In this document: positions 26,807 through 35,818 of the stretch, piece after piece | How the letters are laid out: each line of letters opens with the position of its first letter | Numbering within the stretch: position 1 is the stretch's first letter | NCBI RefSeq assembly: GCF_000407565.1 | Contig: NZ_ASWI01000003.1 | Location: forward strand, 621,501-685,500 | Source: Enterococcus cecorum DSM 20682 = ATCC 43198 | GTDB lineage: Bacteria > Bacillota > Bacilli > Lactobacillales > Enterococcaceae | Length of the DNA: 64,000 bases | Direction of reading: 5' to 3' | Position numbers and translations under genes: made by a program | Notes under the pieces: model-generated | Database searches by the model: none | Told to the model about the DNA's origin: nothing | The model's input: only the letters and a program-made list of their open reading frames with translations

Positions 26807-27080
26807 ATTCATTTTTGGCTTTTTTCCGTAATTGTAGGTAGTATTTGATGCTAATGGCTATAATCAATATCCCTGAAAGTATTTGTGATAGACCCATTAA
26901 CTTTTGGTTAGTCAATAATCCTTCGTCGACCAAAAAGCCAGCTAACATTGAGGTGCAAGTATGGATAAATAAAAACATCGCTGCATAGCCAAACACTTTG
27001 CCATTGACTTCTTTTTGCAGAAATTGTATCACCATACCTAAAATACACGTCCCCATAATCAGCAGTATCAGTGTTTCCAT
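26805..27080 (-). CDS. Small membrane protein of unknown function
   Basis: A 91-residue protein with three hydrophobic segments (about 3-22, 29-49, 62-80) and a basic C-terminal tail KKAKNE. The ATG at 27080 is used because AGGTGA lies at the right distance; a GTG three codons earlier overlaps it. I do not recognise a family. It is divergent from the TetR-ABC exporter operon. Confidence 0.55.
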   Translation of the reverse strand: METLILLIMGTCILGMVIQFLQKEVNGKVFGYAAMFLFIHTCTSMLAGFLVDEGLLTNQKLMGLSQILSGILIIAISIKYYLQLRKKAKNE

Positions 27081-27190
27081 TATTTTCACCTACTTTTTTC
27101 TTTCATTATAGCAAACATCTGACTGAAAACGATTGAATGTCAGATGTTTTTTGTTTTTCTTAAATTTTATCAATTGATTGAATTTTTTTC

Positions 27191-27219
27191 TTGCATTTTT
27201 TCGAGATTGGGTATATTAT
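27191..27219 (+). promoter_or_regulatory. Promoter of the tetR-ABC exporter operon
   Basis: TTGCAT and TATTAT are spaced by 17 bases; the -10 abuts the first operator palindrome. Confidence 0.6.
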
Positions 27220-27246
27220 GACAACGTGTCATGTGACAGAGTGTCA
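27219..27246. promoter_or_regulatory. Tandem palindromic operator, probably for the adjacent TetR
   Basis: TGACAACGTGTCA (27219-27231) and TGACAGAGTGTCA (27234-27246) are two 13-base palindromes with identical arms TGACA/TGTCA, two bases apart, just after the -10 box. This is a typical autoregulatory site for a TetR-family repressor. Confidence 0.75.
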
Positions 27247-27271
27247 TTATTGAGTGAAATGAGGTGAGCCT

Positions 27272-27922
27272 ATGCCAACAGAAACATTTTTACATTTACC
27301 TGATGAAAAGCGAAAAAGAATTACTGACGCGGCCATTCAAGAGTTTTCCCGTGTCCCATTAGAAGAAGCATCAATTGCTAATATCGTGAAAAATGCGGAA
27401 ATTCCGCGAGGGAGTTTTTATCAGTATTTTGAAAATAAAGAAGATGTCTATTTCTATTGTTTTCAAACGGTTCAAAGTATTGGATTTGACTTCTTAAAAG
27501 AGATGCTGATTGAACAAAAAGGCGATTTATTTTCGGCTTATCGTGAATTTTTTAAACAGGCGATTCCGCATTTATTTGACAGCAAGTATGCGAATTTCTT
27601 TAAGTTTTCCTTTATGAATATGAATTACCGTTCTTCCAAAAAATTTACGGCAAATTTCCATAAGCATCACGAAAAAATGCATGCGAATAAAGAATCGCAT
27701 AATCAGATTTTTCAACAGTATGTGAACTTTGATTTACTGGTTTTTGATTCGCAGGAAGATTTGGAATTATTAATTCAAATGATTATGAATGCTTTCTTCT
27801 CGAGTGTTGTGGAAGGGTATCGTAGTCAAAAGGATCAAGAAAAAGTGGATGTTCAAAAAATCATTACCCGCTATGAGAAAAAATTAAATTGGCTAGAGAT
27901 GGGTGCTAGCAGAAAGGAATAA
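27272..27922 (+). CDS. TetR/AcrR family regulator of the ABC exporter
   Basis: A 216-residue repressor with an N-terminal helix-turn-helix (EASIANIVKNAEIPRGSFYQYFENKEDVYFY, about 30-60) and a helical ligand-binding C-terminal domain. GAGGTGAG precedes the ATG. It is the first gene of an operon with two ABC exporter half-transporters, three bases before the next ATG, and most likely represses them from the palindromes at 27219-27246. The inducing compound is unknown. Confidence 0.9.
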   Translation: MPTETFLHLPDEKRKRITDAAIQEFSRVPLEEASIANIVKNAEIPRGSFYQYFENKEDVYFYCFQTVQSIGFDFLKEMLIEQKGDLFSAYREFFKQAIPHLFDSKYANFFKFSFMNMNYRSSKKFTANFHKHHEKMHANKESHNQIFQQYVNFDLLVFDSQEDLELLIQMIMNAFFSSVVEGYRSQKDQEKVDVQKIITRYEKKLNWLEMGASRKE

Positions 27923-27925
27923 TAG

Positions 27926-29652
27926 ATGTTTAAATTAATGAAACGTGTGTCAGTCATTTCTGCGATTATGGCGTTTTTATTCATGATTGTCCAAGTTTTA
28001 GCGGATCTATATCTGCCTAATTTAACCTCTGATATCATTAATAACGGGGTAGCTAAAGGCGATATTGATTATATTTGGCATACTGTTTTGTGATGATTGG
28101 TTTTTCATTAATCAGTATTGTTGCCGCGATTTGTAATACGTATTTTGCGACCCGTGAATCACAAAAATTAGGGAAGGAATTACGTAGTTCGATTTATGAA
28201 AAAGTGGAGCGTTCTTCTTTACACCAATTTGATAAATTCGGGACTGCTTCTTTAATTACTCGTACTACCAACGACGTGAACCAAATTCAATTGGTGGCAC
28301 AAATGTTTTTACGAATGATGATTAATGCACCGATTACCTTAGTCGGAGCGAGCTTTCTAGCTTATCGAAAAGATGCGGAATTAACGAAGATTTTCTTATT
28401 CGTGATTCCAATCGTGGTCGTCTTTATAGCCCTTTTGATGATTTTTGCAGTGCCGCTATTTAAGAGCATGCAAAAGAAAACCGACCGCCTAAACTTAGTC
28501 TTTCGTGAAGTCTTAACTGGGGTGCGTGTCATTCGCGCCTTTAGAAAAGATGATTTTGAAAAGAAACGTTTTGATGATGCCAATACTGATTACACTCAAA
28601 CCGCGATTAAAGTTAATACGATTGTTGCCTTTATGATTCCATTTATGACTTTAGTAATGAGTGGGACGAATATTGCCATCACATGGTTTGGGGGACATTT
28701 GATTGCTGATAAGAGCTTAGAAGTCGGTAACTTGATTGCCTTTATGACTTATGCAATGCAAATTTTAATTAGCTTCATGATGTTGTCGATGATTTTCGTC
28801 TTGGTGCCACGTGCGCAGGCCTCAGCTGAACGTATCAATGAAGTGCTTGAATTACCAGATGATATGCCAGATGTTATGCAACCTAGTGAAATTGCCTTAG
28901 CTGGTAAAAAGAGTGAACTAGCTTTTGAACATGTGAATTATCGCTATACCGGTGCTGAAAAATTGGCCTTAGAAGATGTTGACTTTAAAGTAAGTGCGAA
29001 CCAAACTTTAGCTATTATCGGTGGAACAGGCTCAGGTAAATCAACCTTGATTAATTTGATTCCACGTCTATATGATATTGAAAGTGGTACGATTAAGATT
29101 AACGGCCAAGATATAAGTCAAGTGAAACAACATGATTTACGTTCAGTGATTGGCTTTGTTCCACAAAAAGCCGTACTATTTTCTGGTACGATTCGTGAAA
29201 ATATGCAGTATGGTGCCCAAAATGCCAGTGATGAAGTGATTTGGAAAGCCTTAGAAATTGCCCAAGCGAAGGATTTTGTTGAAAAATTTGAAGATGGGCT
29301 GGATCATCATGTCGAACAAGGTGGCGGCAACTTCTCTGGTGGACAAAAACAACGTCTAGCCATTGCCCGTGCTATAGTGAAACAAGCTGATATCTATGTC
29401 TTTGATGATTCTTTCTCAGCATTAGACTTTAAGACTGATGCCAAATTACGTAAGGCATTGAAAGAACAAATGCATGATAAGATTAAAGTTATTGTCGCTC
29501 AACGAGTAAGTACAGTCATGGATGCGGATATGATTTTAGTCTTAGATGAAGGAAAAGTAGTTGGTAAAGGGACCCATGATGAGTTACTCGCCAATAATAC
29601 CACTTACCAAGAAATCGTTCATTCCCAATTAAGAGAGGAGGATTTGGCATGA
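27926..29652 (+). pseudogene. Heterodimeric ABC exporter subunit 1, interrupted by a frameshift
   Basis: The start (MFKLMKRVSVISAIMAF, after AAGGAA) reads to a TGA at 28091. The rest of the protein continues from about 28075 in the -1 frame to 29652. One base, probably a G in the ACTGTTTTGTG stretch, is missing. The intact protein would be about 575 residues: six membrane helices, Walker A GGTGSGKST, signature FSGGQKQR and Walker B VFDDSFS. Asp replaces the catalytic Glu, as in degenerate sites of EfrA/EfrC/BmrC-type subunits. A TTG at 28075 could still start a truncated protein lacking the first helix. It may also be a sequencing error. Confidence 0.85.
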
Positions 29653-31535
29653 GTGAAGAAAAACAAAAACAACAAACGCCACGCCGTCCAGGTCCAGGTC
29701 ACGGTCCGGGTCATGGCACTCGGGCAAAAGGTGAAAAACCTAAAAATTTCTGGAAGACAACCAAACGACTATTTGGCTACATGTCTAAGCGTTTAATGGC
29801 AATTGGTGCGGTCTTTGTCTTAGCCATTCTTTCGGTCATTTTCCAAATCCAAACACCAAAAATCTTAGGGAAAGCAACAACTGAAATTTTTAAAGGTGTA
29901 ATGAAAGGTTATGCCCAAATGCAAATGGGACTAAAAATTGATAAGTTCCCAATTAATTTTGATAAGATTGAAAAGATTATTTTGATTGCGATTGGCATGT
30001 ATGTTATCTCTGCTGTCTTTAGTTTTCTACAACAATTCATTATGACCAGGGTTTCTCAACGGACAGTTTATGAAATGCGTCGCGATCTAGATCATAAAAT
30101 GTCACGTTTACCCATTTCTTATTATGATACGCATACCAATGGTGATATCATGTCACGGGTTATCAATGATATGGATAATATCGCAGCGACTTTACAACAA
30201 AACTTAACTCAATTTGTAACGAGTATCGTGACTTTAGTTGGGGTCTTATACATGATGTTAACCATTAGTTGGCAATTAACGCTAGTTGCCTTAGCTACTG
30301 TGCCACTTAGTTTGATTGTGGTGATGATTGTTGCGCCTAAATCTCAAAAGTATTTCGCGGCCCAACAAAAGAGTTTGGGTTTATTGAATAACCAAGTTGA
30401 AGAAACATATGGTGGTCATACAGTCGTTAAAGTGTTCAACCATGAAGCCAGCGATAAAGAAGTTTTTGAAAAAGAAAATGAAGAACTTTATAAAGCTGGT
30501 TGGAAGGCACAATTTATTTCAGCGATTATTATGCCATTGATGAATTTCGTGAAAAACTTAGGCTATGTCTTTGTAGCTGTACTTGGTGGCGTACGTGTGG
30601 CTCATGGTGAATTACCATTAGGGGATGTCCAAGCCTTCTTACAATATACGAACCAATTTTCACAACCAATTACTCAATTAGCAAGTTTAATTAATACCAT
30701 TCAATCAACCATTGCCTCAGCAGAACGGGTCTTTGAAGTATTAGACGAAGAAGAAATGCAAGATGTGCCAAGCGGGGTAGCTAAAGAAGAAAATTCACCT
30801 TATAAAGTCCGTTTTGAACATGTCCAATTTGGCTATACTGAAGATAAAATGTTAATGAAAGACTTTAATTTAGATGTGAAACCGGGTGAAATGGTGGCGA
30901 TTGTCGGACCAACCGGCGCAGGGAAGACGACCTTGATTAACTTGCTTGAACGTTTTTATGATGTTAAAGGTGGAAGTATCCGTTATGAAGGTCAAGATAC
31001 CCGTGATATGACGCGTGAACAATTACGTAGTCACTTCTCGATGGTGTTACAAGATACTTGGTTATTTACGGGTAGTATCTATGACAATATTCGTTACGGT
31101 AATGAATCGGCCACGAAAGAACAAGTAATCGCCGCAGCCAAGGCAGCCCACGTGGATGAATTTGTTCGTAAGTTGCCAGAAGGATATGATACGATTTTAA
31201 ATGAAGAAGCAAGCAATATTTCCCAAGGTCAACGTCAATTAATTACAATTGCCCGTGCTTTCTTAGCCAACCCAGATGTTTTGATTTTGGATGAAGCGAC
31301 TTCTAGTGTAGATACTCGTACTGAAATCTTAATCCAACAAGCAATGAATCGCCTGCTAGAAAATCGTACAAGTTTTGTCGTGGCGCACCGTCTATCCACC
31401 ATTCGCGATGCCCATAATATCATTGTGATGAATCAAGGTTCGATTGTCGAAACGGGCAACCATGACGCTTTAATGGCGAAAAATGGTTTCTATGCTGATT
31501 TATATAATAGTCAGTTTCAAGAAGAGTTAGCTTAA
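29649..31535 (+). CDS. Heterodimeric ABC exporter subunit 2 (multidrug type)
   Basis: A 628-residue half-transporter. A Pro/Gly/His-rich cytosolic leader (about 1-30, PGPGHGPGHG) precedes six membrane helices (about 50-330). The nucleotide-binding domain has Walker A GPTGAGKTT, signature ISQGQRQ and Walker B LILDEATS. The consensus Glu is here while its signature is degenerate (SQGQ for SGGQ), the mirror of subunit 1, so the pair forms one active and one degenerate ATP site. Its ATG overlaps the end of subunit 1. Members of this group (EfrCD, BmrCD) export drugs and dyes; the substrate here is unknown. Confidence 0.92.
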   Translation: MSEEKQKQQTPRRPGPGHGPGHGTRAKGEKPKNFWKTTKRLFGYMSKRLMAIGAVFVLAILSVIFQIQTPKILGKATTEIFKGVMKGYAQMQMGLKIDKFPINFDKIEKIILIAIGMYVISAVFSFLQQFIMTRVSQRTVYEMRRDLDHKMSRLPISYYDTHTNGDIMSRVINDMDNIAATLQQNLTQFVTSIVTLVGVLYMMLTISWQLTLVALATVPLSLIVVMIVAPKSQKYFAAQQKSLGLLNNQVEETYGGHTVVKVFNHEASDKEVFEKENEELYKAGWKAQFISAIIMPLMNFVKNLGYVFVAVLGGVRVAHGELPLGDVQAFLQYTNQFSQPITQLASLINTIQSTIASAERVFEVLDEEEMQDVPSGVAKEENSPYKVRFEHVQFGYTEDKMLMKDFNLDVKPGEMVAIVGPTGAGKTTLINLLERFYDVKGGSIRYEGQDTRDMTREQLRSHFSMVLQDTWLFTGSIYDNIRYGNESATKEQVIAAAKAAHVDEFVRKLPEGYDTILNEEASNISQGQRQLITIARAFLANPDVLILDEATSSVDTRTEILIQQAMNRLLENRTSFVVAHRLSTIRDAHNIIVMNQGSIVETGNHDALMAKNGFYADLYNSQFQEELA

Positions 31536-31549
31536 TAGACGTAATCAGG

Positions 31550-31582
31550 TATCCAATGCGAATCATTTCGTGTTGGATATCT
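31550..31582 (+). terminator. Possible terminator after the exporter operon
   Basis: TATCCAA pairs with TTGGATA; the following sequence is only moderately T-rich. Confidence 0.4.
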
Positions 31583-31657
31583 TTCTTGCTTGAAAGTTCA
31601 TATTTTCTTCATAAGATTTTTGTTATAATGTAGGTAGTCTATTTTGGAGGATTGAAG

Positions 31658-32392
31658 ATGACATTAACTGTGAAGCATTTATCAGGGGGCTATTTTCAGC
31701 ATCCTGTTTTAAAAGATTTAAATTTTGAAATTGAAAATGGGGAGTTAGTTGCTTTAATCGGATTAAATGGTGCCGGGAAAAGCACAACTATCAAAGAAAT
31801 TATCGGATTATTGAAGCCAACTAGTGGCAGTATCGAAATTGATGGTCTATCTTTAAATAAGTCAGCGAGTCAATATCGTCAAAAAATCGGTTTTATTCCA
31901 GAAAGTCCAGTGCTATATGAGGAATTAACTTTAAGAGAGCATATTGAAGTGACGGCCATGGCTTATGATATTCCGATGGATGTGGCGATGCAAAGAGCAG
32001 ATAAATTGCTAAAGACCTTTCGATTGGAGAAACGTTTGGATTGGTTTCCAGCAAACTTTTCTAAAGGGATGAAGCAAAAAGTCATGATTGTTTGCGCCTT
32101 TTTAATCGAACCGAGCCTTTACATTATTGATGAGCCATTTCTAGGATTAGATCCTTTAGCGATTCATGCCTTATTAGAGCTATTAAAAGAAGAAAAAGCA
32201 AAAGGCAAAAGCATCTTGATGTCTACTCATGTCTTGTCCACAGCTGAAAAATACTGTGATCGTTTTATTTTCTTACATGAGGGACAAATCAAATCTCAAG
32301 GAACACTCGCCCAAATCAAAGAACAATTTTCTATGCCAGATGCTTCGTTGGATGAATTGTACCTAGCCTTAACATTGGAGGAAGCGCGATGA
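31658..32392 (+). CDS. ecsA: ABC transporter ATP-binding protein EcsA
   Basis: A 244-residue ATPase with Walker A GLNGAGKST, Q-loop IGFIPESPVLYEELT, signature FSKGMKQKVMI and Walker B LYIIDEPFLGLD. The sequence and the following membrane gene match Bacillus EcsA-EcsB, a transporter affecting protein secretion and intramembrane proteolysis by RasP; the cargo is not settled, with peptides proposed. The ATG at 31658 is used, six bases after GGAGGA. A TATAAT lies 34 bases upstream. Confidence 0.9.
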   Translation: MTLTVKHLSGGYFQHPVLKDLNFEIENGELVALIGLNGAGKSTTIKEIIGLLKPTSGSIEIDGLSLNKSASQYRQKIGFIPESPVLYEELTLREHIEVTAMAYDIPMDVAMQRADKLLKTFRLEKRLDWFPANFSKGMKQKVMIVCAFLIEPSLYIIDEPFLGLDPLAIHALLELLKEEKAKGKSILMSTHVLSTAEKYCDRFIFLHEGQIKSQGTLAQIKEQFSMPDASLDELYLALTLEEAR

Positions 32393-33600
32393 ATCAGTTG
32401 TTTTCAAGGCGTTTAGCAAACCATCATCGCCAACTACAAAAATATTTACGCTATATTTTGAATGATAGTTTTGTCGTGATTTTAACTTTTTTATTTGGTG
32501 GTGCGACTTTATACTATTCGCAAATCTTAAAACAATTGCCTACACCTTTTTTTCTAGGTCGTTTTGTGGCTTTAGCGATTTGTATCCTTTTATTATTAGT
32601 CGGCAAGCTAGCTACTTTATTAAAACCGGCTGACCGACTCTTCCTCTTACCTAAAGAACAAGAGATGAATCGTTTTTTGGATCAAGCACGAAATTATTCG
32701 CTGATTTTACCGGCGATTGTCTTAGCATTTGGGCTAGGCTTTTTGATGCCCTTAATCAAAGTTTCACTCGGCTGGGACTTAGCAAGCTATCCGATGATTT
32801 TAATTGGCTTAATTGGTTTAAAATTTGCCGATTTACAGGCCAAACGTCAAGCTGTTTATCAATTGACGAAACAAAAACGACAAATGGTGCGCACAGTTTG
32901 GTGGATAGGATCTATTTTGGCTTTAGTCGGTTTATTTTTTGTACATTGGCTTATCTTTTATTTGATAGTTCTTTTAGTCAACTTGCATTTTTTCAGTCAA
33001 CAAAAACGCCTACAAACGAGTTTGATAGATTGGGAATTTACCATTGATAGTGAGCAAAAGCGGATGTATCGGATTTATCGCTTTATTAATCTATTTACTG
33101 ATGTACCGTTTATCGAAAGTAAAATGCGCAAGATGCGTGGGGCACAATGGCTGTTCGAGCGCGTTTCGAAAAAGCAAACACAGACTTATAGCTATTTGTT
33201 TATCCATCGCTTCATGCGTAGTGATGAGTATTTTGGTCAAGTTGTACGTCTATTACTCCTAGGAGGCGTTTGTCTGTTGGCAGTGGATGATTGGCACTTT
33301 AGTCTAGTTGTTAGTGGCTTATTTTTATACTTAATTACTTTCCAAATAATTCCTTTGATGACGCAATATCAAAGTCAAGTGCTTACTAGACTTTATCCAG
33401 TAGCTAAAGAAATCAAAGAAAAGAACTTCTATGCGATTTTACGATGGGTATTAAGTATGAGTGCGTTGATTTTCATATTGGTTAGTTTGCTGACTATCCA
33501 GTTACACCTAGTACCTTTTGTTGTATTGGGAAATATTGTCATTGTAGTTATCTTACAGGGCGCGTATGTACCGATGCGTTTAAAGAAAATGCAATATTAA
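32389..33600 (+). CDS. ecsB: ABC transporter permease EcsB
   Basis: A 403-residue membrane protein with about eight to ten hydrophobic segments and long basic loops, collinear with EcsB. Its ATG overlaps the stop codon of ecsA by four bases (ATGA), so the two subunits are translationally coupled. A strong terminator follows. Confidence 0.88.
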   Translation: MNQLFSRRLANHHRQLQKYLRYILNDSFVVILTFLFGGATLYYSQILKQLPTPFFLGRFVALAICILLLLVGKLATLLKPADRLFLLPKEQEMNRFLDQARNYSLILPAIVLAFGLGFLMPLIKVSLGWDLASYPMILIGLIGLKFADLQAKRQAVYQLTKQKRQMVRTVWWIGSILALVGLFFVHWLIFYLIVLLVNLHFFSQQKRLQTSLIDWEFTIDSEQKRMYRIYRFINLFTDVPFIESKMRKMRGAQWLFERVSKKQTQTYSYLFIHRFMRSDEYFGQVVRLLLLGGVCLLAVDDWHFSLVVSGLFLYLITFQIIPLMTQYQSQVLTRLYPVAKEIKEKNFYAILRWVLSMSALIFILVSLLTIQLHLVPFVVLGNIVIVVILQGAYVPMRLKKMQY

Positions 33601-33606
33601 ATAAGA

Positions 33607-33648
33607 AAGGACGTTGTCTTCAAATGTGAAAACAACGTCCTTTTTTTA
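33607..33648 (+). terminator. Terminator of ecsAB
   Basis: AAAGGACGTTGT pairs with AACAACGTCCTTT, followed by seven T. Confidence 0.9.
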
Positions 33649-33654
33649 CCTTAA

Positions 33655-33777
33655 TTATTTAGCACTTTGTTCTTTTTGGTGCTCTTGCATCGTTGTCATG
33701 ATGACAAATGGTGCATAGATTAAAGTAGAAACCGCTAAGTTCACAGCTGCTAAGATACCACTATTTTTTCTCCTTTG
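33655..33777 (-). pseudogene. C-terminal remnant of a PTS EIIC-like permease
   Basis: On the minus strand about 36 codons end at TAA 33655 and read NSGILAAVNLAVSTLIYAPF followed by a charged tail rich in Gln and Lys. That resembles the last membrane segment and tail of cellobiose/lactose-family EIIC proteins. A stop codon stands just upstream and no start or upstream domain remains. The stretch is therefore a decayed 3' fragment. The family assignment is by pattern only. Confidence 0.45.
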
Positions 33778-33809
33778 CTAAATTCTATCAACGCTTGAGA
33801 CATTGATAA

Positions 33810-34937
33810 TTAATAATAATCAAAAAATTGCTGATTTAATGAAGGTAATTTCAATTTTTGCGCTTTAGCACTTGCTTGTAAACGCTGGGTGAAAATTGCC
33901 TCATCCACGGTAAGTTCCCCTAGTAAGAGTGCGCTAAAGGTGGTGATATCTGCGCTTAAATCCGCTTCCTTAACTGTTGTTTTTTGCCAACTATCACCAT
34001 GATATTGCCAATAGCCGACATTTTGTGAACAGATATCATCTTGCGTCACCTGAATCACTAGGGAATTTAATGCTTCATATTGAGCGAGAATTTGCTCAAT
34101 ATGGAGTATACGTTTCATCATGTAAGGACGAATCTTGATTTCAATGCGCTTTTGTTCAGGAAAGAGCCATTCTAATCTTTCTTGGATACTCGCACAAATG
34201 GTCACTTCTTGAAAGGTCGATTGATGGGACTTGATATATTGCAGGCTTGCTTTCAGAGCATTTAAGTGAAGATAAATCAGCTCTTCTACTTGAAAGGTGC
34301 TGCCCATTTTACGATAGATGAGATAGCCTACTGGATGCGTCTCGTCATAAATTACGACATAAAAGCGATTAGGATAATAAATATGTAGTCTTTGCCACCA
34401 CCAATCTTCACGCCAGAGCCCCCCTTGATGTGCTTTTTGATAAACGGTTTGGATATCTACTAACAGTTCATCATAACTCCCGCGTTTTAAGTGCAAGTCA
34501 TGCTGAAAATTGGTGCGTTCAAATGCGTCAAAACTAAAGCGATATTGTTTTTGATAAAAGGCTTCTTCAAAACCAAATTGGCGATAAAAACCTGCCGAGA
34601 ACGGAGCGAGTTGCGCATAGGCTACTTGTTTTTCATATAAGTATTGCAAAACTTCGGCAAAAAGGGCTTTGATACTCCCTTGTCCACGATAAATTGGATC
34701 ACTTGCTACATAACCTACACCCGCCATTTGTAGTTTTTGATGATTTAGATAACTTGGAAATAGATTAATCATCAGGCCATTGGTTAACTGGTCATTATGA
34801 TAAGAGCCAAAACATAATCCGTGCTGATAACGGGAATGAAATTTTTCTTCATTTAAGACAGATAATGTTTTATCAAAAGCATAAGTGACTAAGTTCGCAA
34901 AATCAGTCATCGCTTGTGTGGATTTGGGTAGTTGCAT
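33810..34937 (-). CDS. Eis-like N-acetyltransferase (GNAT plus sterol-carrier-like domain)
   Basis: A 375-residue protein with the architecture of Eis/YfnA-type acetyltransferases. An N-terminal GNAT domain carries VGYVASDPIYRGQGSIKALF (acetyl-CoA loop RGQGS, about 85) and FYRQFGFEEAFYQKQY. A second GNAT-like domain follows in the middle, and an SCP2-like C-terminal domain. Relatives acetylate amines, including aminoglycosides in mycobacteria, but the substrate here is unknown. AGGAGGAAATC precedes the ATG. It stands alone, convergent with ecsAB. Confidence 0.85.
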   Translation of the reverse strand: MQLPKSTQAMTDFANLVTYAFDKTLSVLNEEKFHSRYQHGLCFGSYHNDQLTNGLMINLFPSYLNHQKLQMAGVGYVASDPIYRGQGSIKALFAEVLQYLYEKQVAYAQLAPFSAGFYRQFGFEEAFYQKQYRFSFDAFERTNFQHDLHLKRGSYDELLVDIQTVYQKAHQGGLWREDWWWQRLHIYYPNRFYVVIYDETHPVGYLIYRKMGSTFQVEELIYLHLNALKASLQYIKSHQSTFQEVTICASIQERLEWLFPEQKRIEIKIRPYMMKRILHIEQILAQYEALNSLVIQVTQDDICSQNVGYWQYHGDSWQKTTVKEADLSADITTFSALLLGELTVDEAIFTQRLQASAKAQKLKLPSLNQQFFDYY

Positions 34938-35136
34938 CTTGATTTCCTCCTTACGCCATCCATTATACTAGAAAACGTTTACTTTTTAAAGAGAGGGGAT
35001 GGTATAAATTCAAGTTATTGTAACAAATTTATCCTAAAGACTATGCAAATGTATGAAATTGTTTGGATTTGTTTGATTTAAAAAGAAATAGTATTGACTT
35101 TGTTTTTTTAGTACAATGAACTTGAGGTGAATGAGG

Positions 35137-35715
35137 ATGGAAAAATGTAGTTGGGCGTTGCAGAGTCCACAAATGCAAGACTATCATGATAAACGTTGGG
35201 GTAGAGCTTGTCATGATGAGCGACTATTATTCGAATATTTAGTACTGGAAATGATGCAAGCGGGTCTTTCGTGGGCTATTGTCCTGAAAAAACAAGCAGG
35301 CTTTAGAGAGGCATTTGATGATTTTGATGTTCAAAAAATCGCTACCTATAATGAAGAAAAAATTGCTGCTCTTTGTCAAAATCCATCAATCATCCGCAAT
35401 CGCATGAAAATTCAAGCAGTCGTTGCTAATGCGCGGGCTTATTTAGCATTGCAAGCAACATTTGGTAGTTTTGATGCTTATATCTGGTCATTTACGAATT
35501 CTCAAGTGATTCATCATCAATGGCATAATGAAGAAGAAATTCCTAGTCAAGATGCACTTTCCCAAAAAATTAGTAAAGATATGAAAAAAAGAGGCTTTCG
35601 TTTTGTCGGTCCAACGATTATCTATTCCTATTTACAAGCAATTGGTGTCATCAATGATCATGTGTTGCTTTGCCCATGTTATAAAGAGATAGTATCAGCC
35701 TCTCAAGTAAAATGA
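35137..35715 (+). CDS. tag: DNA-3-methyladenine glycosylase I
   Basis: A 192-residue base-excision repair enzyme that removes 3-methyladenine. It begins MEKCSWA and has YHDKRWGRACHDERLLFEYL, LSWAIVLKKQAGFREAFDDFD, and the C-terminal zinc ligands in NDHVLLCPCY, which pair with the N-terminal Cys and His. The ATG at 35137 is chosen because GAGGTGA lies six bases upstream; an ATG two codons earlier overlaps that site. Confidence 0.95.
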   Translation: MEKCSWALQSPQMQDYHDKRWGRACHDERLLFEYLVLEMMQAGLSWAIVLKKQAGFREAFDDFDVQKIATYNEEKIAALCQNPSIIRNRMKIQAVVANARAYLALQATFGSFDAYIWSFTNSQVIHHQWHNEEEIPSQDALSQKISKDMKKRGFRFVGPTIIYSYLQAIGVINDHVLLCPCYKEIVSASQVK

Positions 35716-35818
35716 AATTGTGATGAAAATGCGTAACTGATTGTTTTTCAGCTATTGACGATTTTTATATAAGGGGCTACAATTATAGTTACTGTTAAAA
35801 TGAAGGGAGTAAAATTTG

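Noticed and set aside
28060-28110. Programmed frameshift in ABC exporter subunit 1
   Set aside because: No slippery heptamer, stimulatory stem or internal Shine-Dalgarno is placed correctly, and the required change is better explained by one missing base.
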